This document shows, in pieces, positions 44,354 to 51,395 of a stretch of 64,000 bases of DNA. The position numbers and the translations under genes are program-made. Positions within the stretch are counted from its first letter, which is position 1. Each line of letters begins with the position of its first letter. The notes below the pieces were generated by a model, which was given only the letters and a program-made list of their open reading frames with translations, was not told where the DNA came from and did not search any database. Origin of the DNA: Alphaproteobacteria bacterium (GTDB lineage Bacteria; Pseudomonadota; Alphaproteobacteria; UBA8366; Aestuariispiraceae); the NCBI GenBank assembly GCA_033344895.1, contig JAWPMN010000001.1, positions 496,001 through 560,000 of the forward strand, in the 5' to 3' direction.

Positions 44354-45364
44354 TTACTTCATCGCATCGGCGATCGCGGCGTCCAACTTCTCGATCCATG
44401 CCGCATCGTCGCCCAGTTCCCCGGCAAGCCAGTTCTTAACCGCAGGCTGCGCTTTTTCACGGAACATCGCGAGTTCCTCCGCCGTCGGAGAATACACCTG
44501 CATGCCTTCCGCCTGAACACTGTTTACGCCCGAAGCGGTATTCCACTGCTGGATGGCCCGGCCCATCGTGCCGGCAACCTGCGCGGCTTTGGCAACGACA
44601 GCCTGCGTGGCCGGGTCAAGGGACTGGAACCATTCGTCACTGACTGCCAGGAAATCGGCCGCATATACGTGACCGTCCAACGTCATGTACTTCTGCAGCT
44701 TGTGCAGACCGTTATTGTAGATCACCCCGACCGGGTTCTCCTGACCGTCGACAACACCGGTCGTCAATGCGTTGGGGAGTTCTGTCCAGGCGATCGGCGT
44801 CGGTTCGCCACCCAGCCCCTTCACCATTTCCACGTAGAGCGGAATCGGCTGCACACGGAACTTCAGCCCTTCCATATCGGCCGGCGTACGGATCTCCCGT
44901 GTGTTGTTGGTGAAGTTCCTAAAGCCAGTCTCTCCGAAGGCCAAGGTGCGCAGGCCGGTCTCGGCCAGGCAATGTTCGGCCAATGCCGAACCGAAAGGCC
45001 CGTCCAGTACTTCCCAGGCCACCGGCGCCGACGGGAAGGTATAAGGAATATCAAGGACCGACGCGGCCTTGCACACCTTCGACATGGCACCGGAGACCAT
45101 GACAACCTGGGTCACGCCCTCCTGTGCCTGTGACACCAGTTCCTCTTCATTGCCGAGCGCGCCGGCCGGGAAAATCTCCACCGTCAGATCGGTCTCGCCT
45201 TCGACGATGTTCTTGAACACTTTCGCCGCAGCCCCTTTCTTGGAGTTCTGCCAGTCGTCGGGATCGACATGGGCGAACCGGACGGTTTGAGCGGAAGCAC
45301 TGCCCGCCACGAAAGAGAATGCGACGGCCGTCACCGCCGCCAGCCTGGTAAGAGAATTGAGCAT
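44354..45364 (-). CDS. TRAP transporter substrate-binding protein (DctP), quinate/shikimate operon
   Basis: 336 residues from the ATG at 45364 with GGAGGA 6 bases upstream. The signal peptide is MLNSLTRLAAVTAVAFSFVA, cleaved after ASA. DctP features: VTQVVMVSGAMSKVCKAASVLD, MEGLKFRVQPIPLYVEMVKGLG (with the carboxylate-binding Arg) and TPIAWTELPNALTTGVVDGQENP. It captures a carboxylate in the periplasm, likely quinate or shikimate given its operon. Confidence 0.92.
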   Translation of the reverse strand: MLNSLTRLAAVTAVAFSFVAGSASAQTVRFAHVDPDDWQNSKKGAAAKVFKNIVEGETDLTVEIFPAGALGNEEELVSQAQEGVTQVVMVSGAMSKVCKAASVLDIPYTFPSAPVAWEVLDGPFGSALAEHCLAETGLRTLAFGETGFRNFTNNTREIRTPADMEGLKFRVQPIPLYVEMVKGLGGEPTPIAWTELPNALTTGVVDGQENPVGVIYNNGLHKLQKYMTLDGHVYAADFLAVSDEWFQSLDPATQAVVAKAAQVAGTMGRAIQQWNTASGVNSVQAEGMQVYSPTAEELAMFREKAQPAVKNWLAGELGDDAAWIEKLDAAIADAMK

Positions 45365-45421
45365 TGTGGTCCTCCCTATTCGGATTGGCGCCATCGTTTT
45401 TCGACGGCAGTTGTCTCGGCA

Positions 45422-46327
45422 TTAGTCGTCGAGAGATTCGAATGTCCTCTTCATGCGATCGGGATTCGGGGCCCGACCGGTAAACAGCTCGAACGCGCGA
45501 ACGGCCTGAAACACGGCCATGCCGGACCCCGACAAAACCGGGCAACCGGCAGCGCGGGCGTCCGACAACAATTGCGTTTCGAGCGGGAAGTAGACGATGT
45601 CGGCCACCCAGAGCCCCGCATGCAGGCACTGTCTTGGAACCGGGCTGCCTGGCAGTTTCGACATGCCGACCGGCGTCGCGTTAACGATCCCGGTGAGACC
45701 GGGCGGCAATCGGCTCAGCGTCTCGGCCTGTTCGACCCGAGAATGTCCGAAGGTCCCGACCAGAGACCCGGCGAGGGTTTCTGCGCGGCTCTCTTCTATG
45801 TCAAAGAGCCAGAGTGTTCCGACCCCCAACTCCAGAAGTGCATGCGCGACGGCGTAGCCGGCACCCCCCGCTCCGACCAGAAGTACCTCCGACAGGTCGG
45901 CGCCGGGCATGCCGGTGCGGAATCCTTCGGCGAACCCCCAGAGATCTGTGTTATGGCCATAGCGTCGGCCATCTCGAAAAACGATCGTGTTCACTGCTCC
46001 GACTGTTTCGGCGTTCCGGGACAGAGCATGAGTGAGGGACATCGCGTCGATCTTAAACGGAAAGGTGATGTTGAGCCCGGCATAGCCCTGGCGTTCAGCC
46101 ATCTCCACAATGTCTGCCAAAGCTGACTGGGCGAATTCCGGGTCGTCCAGATCGAAGAGCCGGTAGCACAAATCCACCCCTTGGGCCTTGCCCTCCGCCT
46201 CATGCATGGCCGGAGAGCGCGAAAGCGTGATGCCCCGCCCAACCAAGCCGGCTTTCACCGTCCCAGTCTCTACGCCAGTCTCCGACCCCTGGGGGCGAGC
46301 AGCCTTGATGGCCCTTTTCGGGTCCAT
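45422..46327 (-). CDS. shikimate/quinate dehydrogenase (AroE family, catabolic)
   Basis: 301 residues. The ATG at 46327 has GGAGGA 7 bases upstream. AroE-family motifs: substrate site LSRSPAMHEAEG (SxS), catalytic Lys in GLNITFPFK, HNTDLWGF (catalytic Asp), nucleotide site VGAGGAGYAVAHALLE, and SGSGMAVFQAVRAFELF. It oxidises shikimate (or quinate) to the 3-dehydro form; in this operon with a TRAP uptake system and QuiC the direction is degradative. The 25-residue N-terminal extension before the core is unusual for biosynthetic AroE. It is divergent from the TetR gene. Confidence 0.88.
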   Translation of the reverse strand: MDPKRAIKAARPQGSETGVETGTVKAGLVGRGITLSRSPAMHEAEGKAQGVDLCYRLFDLDDPEFAQSALADIVEMAERQGYAGLNITFPFKIDAMSLTHALSRNAETVGAVNTIVFRDGRRYGHNTDLWGFAEGFRTGMPGADLSEVLLVGAGGAGYAVAHALLELGVGTLWLFDIEESRAETLAGSLVGTFGHSRVEQAETLSRLPPGLTGIVNATPVGMSKLPGSPVPRQCLHAGLWVADIVYFPLETQLLSDARAAGCPVLSGSGMAVFQAVRAFELFTGRAPNPDRMKRTFESLDD

Positions 46328-46349
46328 ATCATCTCCTCCATGCCGGCAA

Positions 46350-46404
46350 ATTGTACCAATCAGTTAATTTGGTCAAGCGAATTGTACGACCCGGTTAAAT
46401 CGGT
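46350..46404. promoter_or_regulatory. two tandem operator-like repeats for the TetR regulator
   Basis: Two 24-base direct repeats, ATTGTAC-N4-C-N-GTTAA-W-T-Y-GGT, lie at 46350-46373 and 46381-46404, exactly 31 bases apart (about three DNA turns). They sit between the divergent aroE-type and tetR starts, 22 and 27 bases from the respective ATGs. Confidence 0.65.
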
Positions 46405-46431
46405 AAAACTATCCGGCACCGGGAGGATCGA

Positions 46432-47097
46432 ATGACGAAGGCCAAGCAGACCGCGAAAACGCCGGATCGGCGCAGTGGATGGAAGCAGAATCCGGCTGCG
46501 GTTCAGGAGAATATCCTACGCGTCGCACAACAGGTTTTTGCCAGGAACGGACTTTCAGGAGCCCGTGTGGACGAGATCGCCGCGCTGACCGAAACATCCA
46601 AACGAATGGTCTACTATTATTTCGGCGATAAGGAGGGTTTGTACCGCCATACGCTCGAGCAGGCCTACAGGAAGGTCCGCCGGAAGGAACTTGACCTGGA
46701 CCTTGAACACCTGGAACCGATACCGGCCTTGGAGAAGCTCGTTCGCTTCACTTTCCAGCATCATCGAGATAATCCGGACTTCATCCGCCTGGTGATGATC
46801 GAGAACATTCATCACGGCACCTTCCTCGCCCAGTCCGACACGATCCGGGAGTTGAACAAAGGCGCAATCTCCCAGTTGGAGGAGATCTTGAAGCGCGGCA
46901 AGGCAATGGGACTCTTCGAACAGGATGCTGACCCGCTCACGGTCCATTGGCAGATCAGCGCAATGAGCTTTTTCAACGTGTCAAACCACGCGACCTTTTC
47001 ACTGATCTTCGGCGATCAGTTCGATACGGAAGAAGGTCAGCGTTCGCTTGAGAACTGGATCGTGAAATCAATACTGAGATCGATTATTGCACGATAA
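46432..47097 (+). CDS. TetR-family transcriptional regulator
   Basis: 221 residues; GGGAGG precedes the ATG. The N-terminal helix-turn-helix reads ILRVAQQVFARNGLSGARVD followed by EIAALTETSKRMVYYYFGDKEGLY. The ligand domain contains VMIENIHHGTFLAQS and a C-terminal helical part. It is divergent from the shikimate dehydrogenase-TRAP-quiC operon and probably represses it through the tandem repeats at 46350-46404. An aromatic or cyclohexane carboxylate is a likely inducer (inference from context). Confidence 0.9.
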   Translation: MTKAKQTAKTPDRRSGWKQNPAAVQENILRVAQQVFARNGLSGARVDEIAALTETSKRMVYYYFGDKEGLYRHTLEQAYRKVRRKELDLDLEHLEPIPALEKLVRFTFQHHRDNPDFIRLVMIENIHHGTFLAQSDTIRELNKGAISQLEEILKRGKAMGLFEQDADPLTVHWQISAMSFFNVSNHATFSLIFGDQFDTEEGQRSLENWIVKSILRSIIAR

Positions 47098-47499
47098 GGA
47101 TCGATGGCCCGCTCCACACCAATGATCCAGTCAATTCGATAAGAATAAGCCGCTTCCATGCGTCCGATCAGGGCGCAGGTATGGCAGTTTTAGATGTTCG
47201 CCACGGATCAGGGACAGAAGCCGATCGCGGCAACACCGAATTGACCGGTCCATGAAGCAAGGCGGATATTTCCTGATAGGCTGCCGTGTCCGGAAACTTT
47301 CTCAGATATCAATTGCCTCAGCCTTCGGCGCCCAAGATCACTCCGAACGCAGAACTTGTCGCAGAATCTGGATTCTCAAAAATGCCGCCTTTCTTGGCAG
47401 CACCTCGTAAAACTAAGAAACCATAATTTTGATCGCGACCTGACGATCTCAATAATAGAACAAGTCGCCAAATAAATAGAACCTATTGCCATTTGCGCA

Positions 47500-47638
47500 G
47501 AGTTTCTGAGACTCGTGCGCATCAACGATGAGGTTCGACAAGTGTCGGTTCTCAATAACGCTGCCTGTCACGACGTCAGTATATCAATCACTTAATGGAA
47601 ATCGTCTCATCTGATTAATCGCCGCGTCTCAGAAACTC
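47500..47638. repeat. 139-bp segment bounded by 13-bp inverted repeats
   Basis: GAGTTTCTGAGAC at 47500-47512 is the exact reverse complement of GTCTCAGAAACTC at 47626-47638. The interior has no gene. It could be a small non-autonomous element or a scar of one; no target duplication was identified. Confidence 0.4.
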
Positions 47639-47725
47639 CGAACTTTTTGGCTTCCCCCGAAACTGCCGAGAACATAACGGGATTTCAGAAGACCTGTCCT
47701 AATTCATTCGGGTTTGATTAAGTCT

Positions 47726-47748
47726 GCCGATAGCCAGAAGCGGACGTT
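47726..47748. repeat. dispersed repeat copy (CCGATAGCCAGAAGCGGACG type)
   Basis: GCCGATAGCCAGAAGCGGACG matches copies at 19678, 54830 and, loosely, 51327. It begins 21 bases downstream of the vapB stop. Confidence 0.6.
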
Positions 47749-47769
47749 TTAAGGTGGCTGCACGCGCCT

Positions 47770-48000
47770 TCAGAGACCTTCGCGCACCTGTTGCCCAGGT
47801 TGATCGCGCGTGGCCATGAAGTCCGAGGTCGCCCGGTCGCCTTCGAAGAAAGTTCTCCACGTTGCGCCTTGTGGGTAAATCACAAGCGCGTTTCCAACGG
47901 CCAGGACTTCAACCTTTTTGATGTGATCCGGAAACGCCAATGCCTTTGGGATCCGAACGGCCTGGGTTCGGTTGCTGTAAAAGACTGTAGATTTTGTCAT
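47770..48000 (-). CDS. vapB: VapB-type antitoxin without a partner toxin
   Basis: 76 residues, the normal VapB length. The text MTKSTVFYSNRTQAVRIPKA and DFMATRDQPGQQVREGL follows the AbrB-fold VapB antitoxins. The ATG at 48000 is preceded by a strong GGGAGGG site. In such pairs the PIN-domain toxin gene vapC normally overlaps or directly follows the antitoxin stop. Here the stop is followed by the dispersed repeat and a gene-free stretch with no PIN protein on either strand. It is an orphan or a remnant of a toxin-antitoxin module. Confidence 0.82.
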   Translation of the reverse strand: MTKSTVFYSNRTQAVRIPKALAFPDHIKKVEVLAVGNALVIYPQGATWRTFFEGDRATSDFMATRDQPGQQVREGL

Positions 48001-48148
48001 CGCCTTCCCTCCCAGGGCTTATGGGGAAACAAGTTTGGCCCCGCTGCATATGCCGATCTTGTTCAGGTTAGCAGGGGTTGGCAATTCGGTCGTTTCATCT
48101 ACCGACCGCATACTGCTCTCTTCCATCCATCTTCTGAGGAGAGCTCCG

Positions 48149-48784
48149 ATGGTACATTTAACCATTAACTGCGCCCCAAGCAGACGCCGTGTGCCCTGGA
48201 ACAAGGGAAAGTTCACTGGCCCGAAGCCACCTTTGAAAGCGAAACATGTATGGGCCATTCGAGCGCATCTTGGGTTGTCAAGGAAGGTTCGGGATCTCGC
48301 CCTCTTCAATGTGGCGATCGACAGCAAACTGCGTGGTTGTGATGTCGTCGCTTTGAAGGTGAACGACATAGCCCCGAATGGCTGTACGGCGAATCGAGCG
48401 ACGGTCCGTCAGCGGAAAACCGGCAGACCGGTCAAGTTCGAGCTAACCGAACCAACACGGGAAGCCGTCGATGCCTATCTCGAGTCACCCCGGCGGCCAC
48501 TGGGAGAGTATTTGTTCCCTGGGAACCGCGGTAGAGATGAGCATCTAACAACTAGGCAATACGCGCGACTGGTCGGCAACTGGGTCACATACATTGGTCT
48601 CGACCGGGCCTTGTACGGGACACATTCGCTGAGGCGTACAAAGGCGACGCTGATCTACCGAAAAACCGGAAACCTGCGTGCCGTCCAGCTGTTGCTGGGC
48701 CATACAAAAATCGAGAGCACCGTTCGTTATCTAGGAATAGAAGTCGATGATGCGCTCGAAATTGCTGAACAAGTTGAAGTCTGA
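48149..48784 (+). CDS. small tyrosine recombinase/integrase
   Basis: 211 residues from the ATG at 48149 (GAGGAGA 8 bases upstream). The catalytic half of a tyrosine recombinase is present: Arg in SKLRGCDVVALKVNDI, HSLRRTKATLIYRKTG (HxxR), LLGHTKIESTVRYLG (His and nucleophile Tyr). The N-terminal arm-binding and SAM-like core domains of phage integrases are missing, but near-identical short forms are common in alphaproteobacterial genomes, so I read it as full length for its family. No attachment site or tRNA gene is seen nearby. It lies next to the IS element. Confidence 0.85.
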   Translation: MVHLTINCAPSRRRVPWNKGKFTGPKPPLKAKHVWAIRAHLGLSRKVRDLALFNVAIDSKLRGCDVVALKVNDIAPNGCTANRATVRQRKTGRPVKFELTEPTREAVDAYLESPRRPLGEYLFPGNRGRDEHLTTRQYARLVGNWVTYIGLDRALYGTHSLRRTKATLIYRKTGNLRAVQLLLGHTKIESTVRYLGIEVDDALEIAEQVEV

Positions 48785-48830
48785 CCCTTAGGGCGGAGCG
48801 GATTTGGTCCGCTCTGCCTCCTCTAGTGGA

Positions 48831-48838
48831 ACGTAGCC
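48831..48838. repeat. left half of an interrupted palindromic repeat (IS target site)
   Basis: ACGTAGCC abuts the inferred left end of the IS. Joined to ATTAACGGAT at 50219-50228 it rebuilds ACGTAGCCATTAACGGAT, which matches the intact repeat at 51327-51347 (GTTAGCCATTAACGGAC) almost base for base. Confidence 0.65.
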
Positions 48839-48858
48839 AGGATGTATGGACCGGCTGC

Positions 48859-49079
48859 AGTGTGCAATTGAGTTTGTGCATTTCCTGGGACGTCGCAAAT
48901 ATGTATCCGGCCTGTTGGATCGGCTCGTGGGCCGTGGCCTTGATGGGAATACGCACGCGCCATTGATCTCTTTAGCGGACAGGTCGATTTCGACCATCCT
49001 GGCTAACAGATTTTGGGTGCGTTTCTTGGTCCGTTCCATGCAGTTTTCTCAATCGCGAACGTGTTCCTGTACCGTCATT
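48859..49079 (-). ncRNA. candidate seekRNA/bridge-RNA region of the IS1111-type element
   Basis: The 220 bases between the transposase stop and the inverted repeat carry no credible gene. In IS1111-group elements the guide RNA that selects the target is encoded downstream of the transposase, as established for this family. The location and length fit; I did not derive a secondary structure or guide loops, so the exact ends are unknown. Confidence 0.4.
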
Positions 49080-50144
49080 TCAGATCGCGGCGGCCTCAAC
49101 GTGGTGAGCGTCGAACCTGTTGCCCTTGTGCAGAACAGACCAGGCGATCCGTGCAAGCTTGTTGGCGAGCGCCGAGGCAAGCTTGTTCTTGTGCATCCGC
49201 TGTGACGCCCGCTTCAGCCACGGCCCGAAGCTGAACTTCTCCCAGTTCTTCGGTCGCATCAGGATGATGTGGGCGGCCTGAATGAACAGTGTGCGCAGGT
49301 ATCTGTTGCCACGCTTCGATATCTTACCCAGGATCGGTTTGCCGCCGGTCGAGTACTGCCGGGGTACGAGACCAAGCCATGCACCGAAGTCACGGCCTCG
49401 GTCGAACGCCTCGCCCGTGCCGATGGCCGCCACCATGGCCGTCGAGATGATCGGGCCGATACCGGGAACGCTCATCAGCCGCTGGCAGTCGCCATCGCGT
49501 TTGGAGATCAACTCGATCTCCTCCGTCGTGCTCTCGATGCGCTCGTCGAGCCACAGCCAGTCCTCGTATAGGCCGATGATGATCGTCTCCATGCGCGGTG
49601 AAATCTCATCAGCCCTGTTCTCGAGAATCGTGAACAGGGAGTTGCGCAACGATCGCGCCCCCGTGCGCACGGCGATCCCCTGTTCGATCAGAAACGCCCG
49701 GATCTGGTTGATCGTCGCCGTGCGCCGCGAGACCAGGCGTGCCCGAACACGGTGCAACGCTTGTAGATCGAGCTGGTCTTGCGTCTTCTCCGGGACGACC
49801 TTCAGATTCGGACGGAGTACGGCTTCGGCGATCGCCTCGGCATCGTTGTAGTCGTTCTTCTGCCCCTTGATGAACGGCTTCGTGTACTTTGCCGGAATGA
49901 TCCGCGGTTCGAACCCCATGCCACGCAGGGTTCGGCTGACGAAATGGGCGCTCAGACAGGCCTCCATGCCAACGATACAGCGTGGGAAACGTGAAAACTC
50001 CTTCTCGAGATCCAACCGCTTGATCTTGCGGCGCAGGACGACAGAGCCGTTCGGCTCAAAGCCCACAAGGTGGAAAACGTCCTTGCCTATATCGATGCCG
50101 ACAGAAGAGAGGGCACCGATCGTCTGTTGAGATGTCGTTACCAT
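49080..50144 (-). CDS. IS110-family transposase (DEDD/Ser recombinase)
   Basis: 354 residues. The N-terminal RuvC-like DEDD domain is visible: VGIDIGKDVFHLVGF (first Asp), VGMEACLSAHFVSRTL (Glu), KNDYNDAEAIAEAVLRP (last Asp pair). The C-terminal Tnp2 domain has LMSVPGIGPIISTAMVAAIG, GAWLGLVPRQYSTGGKPILG and KISKRGNRYLRTLF with the catalytic Ser. The frame is intact, so the element may be active. It is directed against the small recombinase gene. Confidence 0.95.
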   Translation of the reverse strand: MVTTSQQTIGALSSVGIDIGKDVFHLVGFEPNGSVVLRRKIKRLDLEKEFSRFPRCIVGMEACLSAHFVSRTLRGMGFEPRIIPAKYTKPFIKGQKNDYNDAEAIAEAVLRPNLKVVPEKTQDQLDLQALHRVRARLVSRRTATINQIRAFLIEQGIAVRTGARSLRNSLFTILENRADEISPRMETIIIGLYEDWLWLDERIESTTEEIELISKRDGDCQRLMSVPGIGPIISTAMVAAIGTGEAFDRGRDFGAWLGLVPRQYSTGGKPILGKISKRGNRYLRTLFIQAAHIILMRPKNWEKFSFGPWLKRASQRMHKNKLASALANKLARIAWSVLHKGNRFDAHHVEAAAI

Positions 50145-50218
50145 GGAATGCTGCTCCTTTCATGTACGGATTGAAGTCTTTACAGACTAACCCGCTGGGG
50201 AAGCAGCCGGTCCATCCC

Positions 50219-50228
50219 ATTAACGGAT
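50219..50228. repeat. right half of the interrupted palindromic repeat (IS target site)
   Basis: ATTAACGGAT follows the inferred right end of the IS and completes the palindromic repeat begun at 48831-48838. Confidence 0.65.
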
Positions 50229-50422
50229 GTGCGTTGGAAATTAGGTTGGTACTCAAAGCTCGCTGAATCTGTGCCGGTTACTATTCTTCGTTGACGCTAT
50301 TTCTGTTCCTAGTTGCCTGAAAGTAAACACCTGAGTTTATAATGAATGGGGCCGCATCAATTCCATTTGATCGCGCGGCGCATGGAGGAAAATTGAAAGA
50401 GCACCAAGAAGGCGAACCGCAA

Positions 50423-51274
50423 ATGGATTCATCGGCGATGTTTGCTGTACTTCGGGGGCGAAGTTTGTTGCTGATGTTATTGCTGGCAACGGCGCTTCCA
50501 CTCTTGAGTGCTAGATTCATTTGGCCTGAATTTTTTGTAGCTGAGGTACGGTCGCTTCCGGACGCGATTGTCGGGTGTGCGGTGTATGTTCTCTTAGCCA
50601 GCTTAATTTGGGTTGCTTGTAAGAAAGCGGGCATTGCAGATCAAATTTCGTTTGGGCACCGGCTAAATGCAAAACAGGTTTGGATTTACAGTCTTCTTGG
50701 CATCCCGCTAGTTGGCGTTTCGGTTTTTGGCTTATACTCAGTTTATTTGCCACTATCATACGCTTGGCCGGATTTCGTGGTTTTTTGGGTATTGGACGTT
50801 CCGCCTCTTATCTGGTGGGAACCACGAATTGAAGCTGTTCTTGCGAGTGGGGTTAATGCGATTGTCCTCGTGGCTATCGCGCCTGTAGTCGAAGAATTAT
50901 TTTTCAGGGGCTTTCTGCTTAATAGGTGGCACCAACAATATGGGCCCGCCAAGGCGGTAGTGTTCTCGTCCATGATATTCGCCTTGTTTCATGTTGACGT
51001 TGTTGGCGGGTTAATTTTTGGAGCTGTTCTCTCAGCAATTTACATGAAAACAAAATCTCTTTTTGGGCCCATAGTCATCCACATGTCGAACAATGCGATT
51101 GTGTTCGTGTTGCTATTAGTCGAAGGGACAGTTTATAGCGGGACACAGAATTGGACCTTGGATGAGTTTCGAGCCTTTTGGTGGTTGGGGCCCCTTGGCG
51201 CTGTAATAGGCATTCCGTGGATCGTTTGGTTTTTCCGAAAATCGCTTCATCATAGACAAGCGCCCTCAACCTGA
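50423..51274 (+). CDS. CPBP-family intramembrane metalloprotease
   Basis: 283 residues from the ATG at 50423; the frame also allows an ATG at 50342, but the extra 27 residues are hydrophilic and unlike the family. Seven or eight membrane segments. All three CPBP motifs are intact: VVEELFFRGFLLNRW (EExxxR), ALFHVDVVGGL (FxxxH) and HMSNNAIVFV (HxxxN). The gene is markedly AT-richer than its surroundings and lies between the IS and the Gabija-like pair, so it was probably acquired horizontally. CPBP proteins include bacteriocin-immunity and Abi-type proteins; an immunity role is possible but not shown. Confidence 0.85.
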   Translation: MDSSAMFAVLRGRSLLLMLLLATALPLLSARFIWPEFFVAEVRSLPDAIVGCAVYVLLASLIWVACKKAGIADQISFGHRLNAKQVWIYSLLGIPLVGVSVFGLYSVYLPLSYAWPDFVVFWVLDVPPLIWWEPRIEAVLASGVNAIVLVAIAPVVEELFFRGFLLNRWHQQYGPAKAVVFSSMIFALFHVDVVGGLIFGAVLSAIYMKTKSLFGPIVIHMSNNAIVFVLLLVEGTVYSGTQNWTLDEFRAFWWLGPLGAVIGIPWIVWFFRKSLHHRQAPST

Positions 51275-51326
51275 ATGTCCGTCACGGGGCCATTAGTGAG
51301 GCAGGCCCCCTGGCTCCTTCGCCGGC

Positions 51327-51347
51327 GTCCGTTAGCCATTAACGGAC
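51327..51347. repeat. intact REP-like palindrome GTCCGTTA-GCCAT-TAACGGAC
   Basis: Perfect 8-bp arms and a 5-base loop, between the convergent CPBP and helicase genes. It matches the target site rebuilt around the IS and is related to the dispersed repeats at 19678, 47726 and 54830. It may also serve as a weak two-way transcription stop. Confidence 0.65.
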
Positions 51348-51395
51348 TCTCTCGAAATGTGGAGGAACCTCCAGAGTCCATGTCAGTCCGAGTAA

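Larger units (their letters stand above)
47098..47769. other. gene-free AT-richer stretch at the left edge of the accessory island
   Basis: 672 bases with no credible protein frame. Composition turns AT-rich compared with both sides. It contains a 13-bp inverted repeat pair (47500-47512 and 47626-47638) and a copy of the dispersed repeat (47726-47748). The place where the toxin gene partner of the adjacent vapB is expected falls here, and none is found. Confidence 0.5.
48839..50218 (-). mobile_element. IS110-family element, IS1111-group type
   Basis: A 13-bp perfect inverted repeat pair, ATGGACCGGCTGC (48846-48858) and GCAGCCGGTCCAT (50203-50215), brackets the transposase gene. Sub-terminal inverted repeats, 7 bases inside one end and 3 inside the other, characterise the IS1111 group (recalled). 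Applying those offsets gives 48839-50218, 1380 bp. With this the flanks fuse into an uninterrupted palindromic repeat with no target duplication, as expected for IS110-family elements. There is a long non-coding part behind the transposase (about 230 bases) and a short one in front (about 70). Confidence 0.78.

Noticed and set aside
48149-48784. Search for an integration site or tRNA gene next to the small recombinase
   Set aside because: No tRNA-like sequence or matching direct repeats were seen around the island; the recombinase cannot be tied to an att site from this window.
48846-49205. Plus-strand 119-residue frame within the IS 3' part
   Set aside because: It begins inside the inverted repeat, runs antisense into the transposase and matches nothing; the segment is better explained as the non-coding end of the element.
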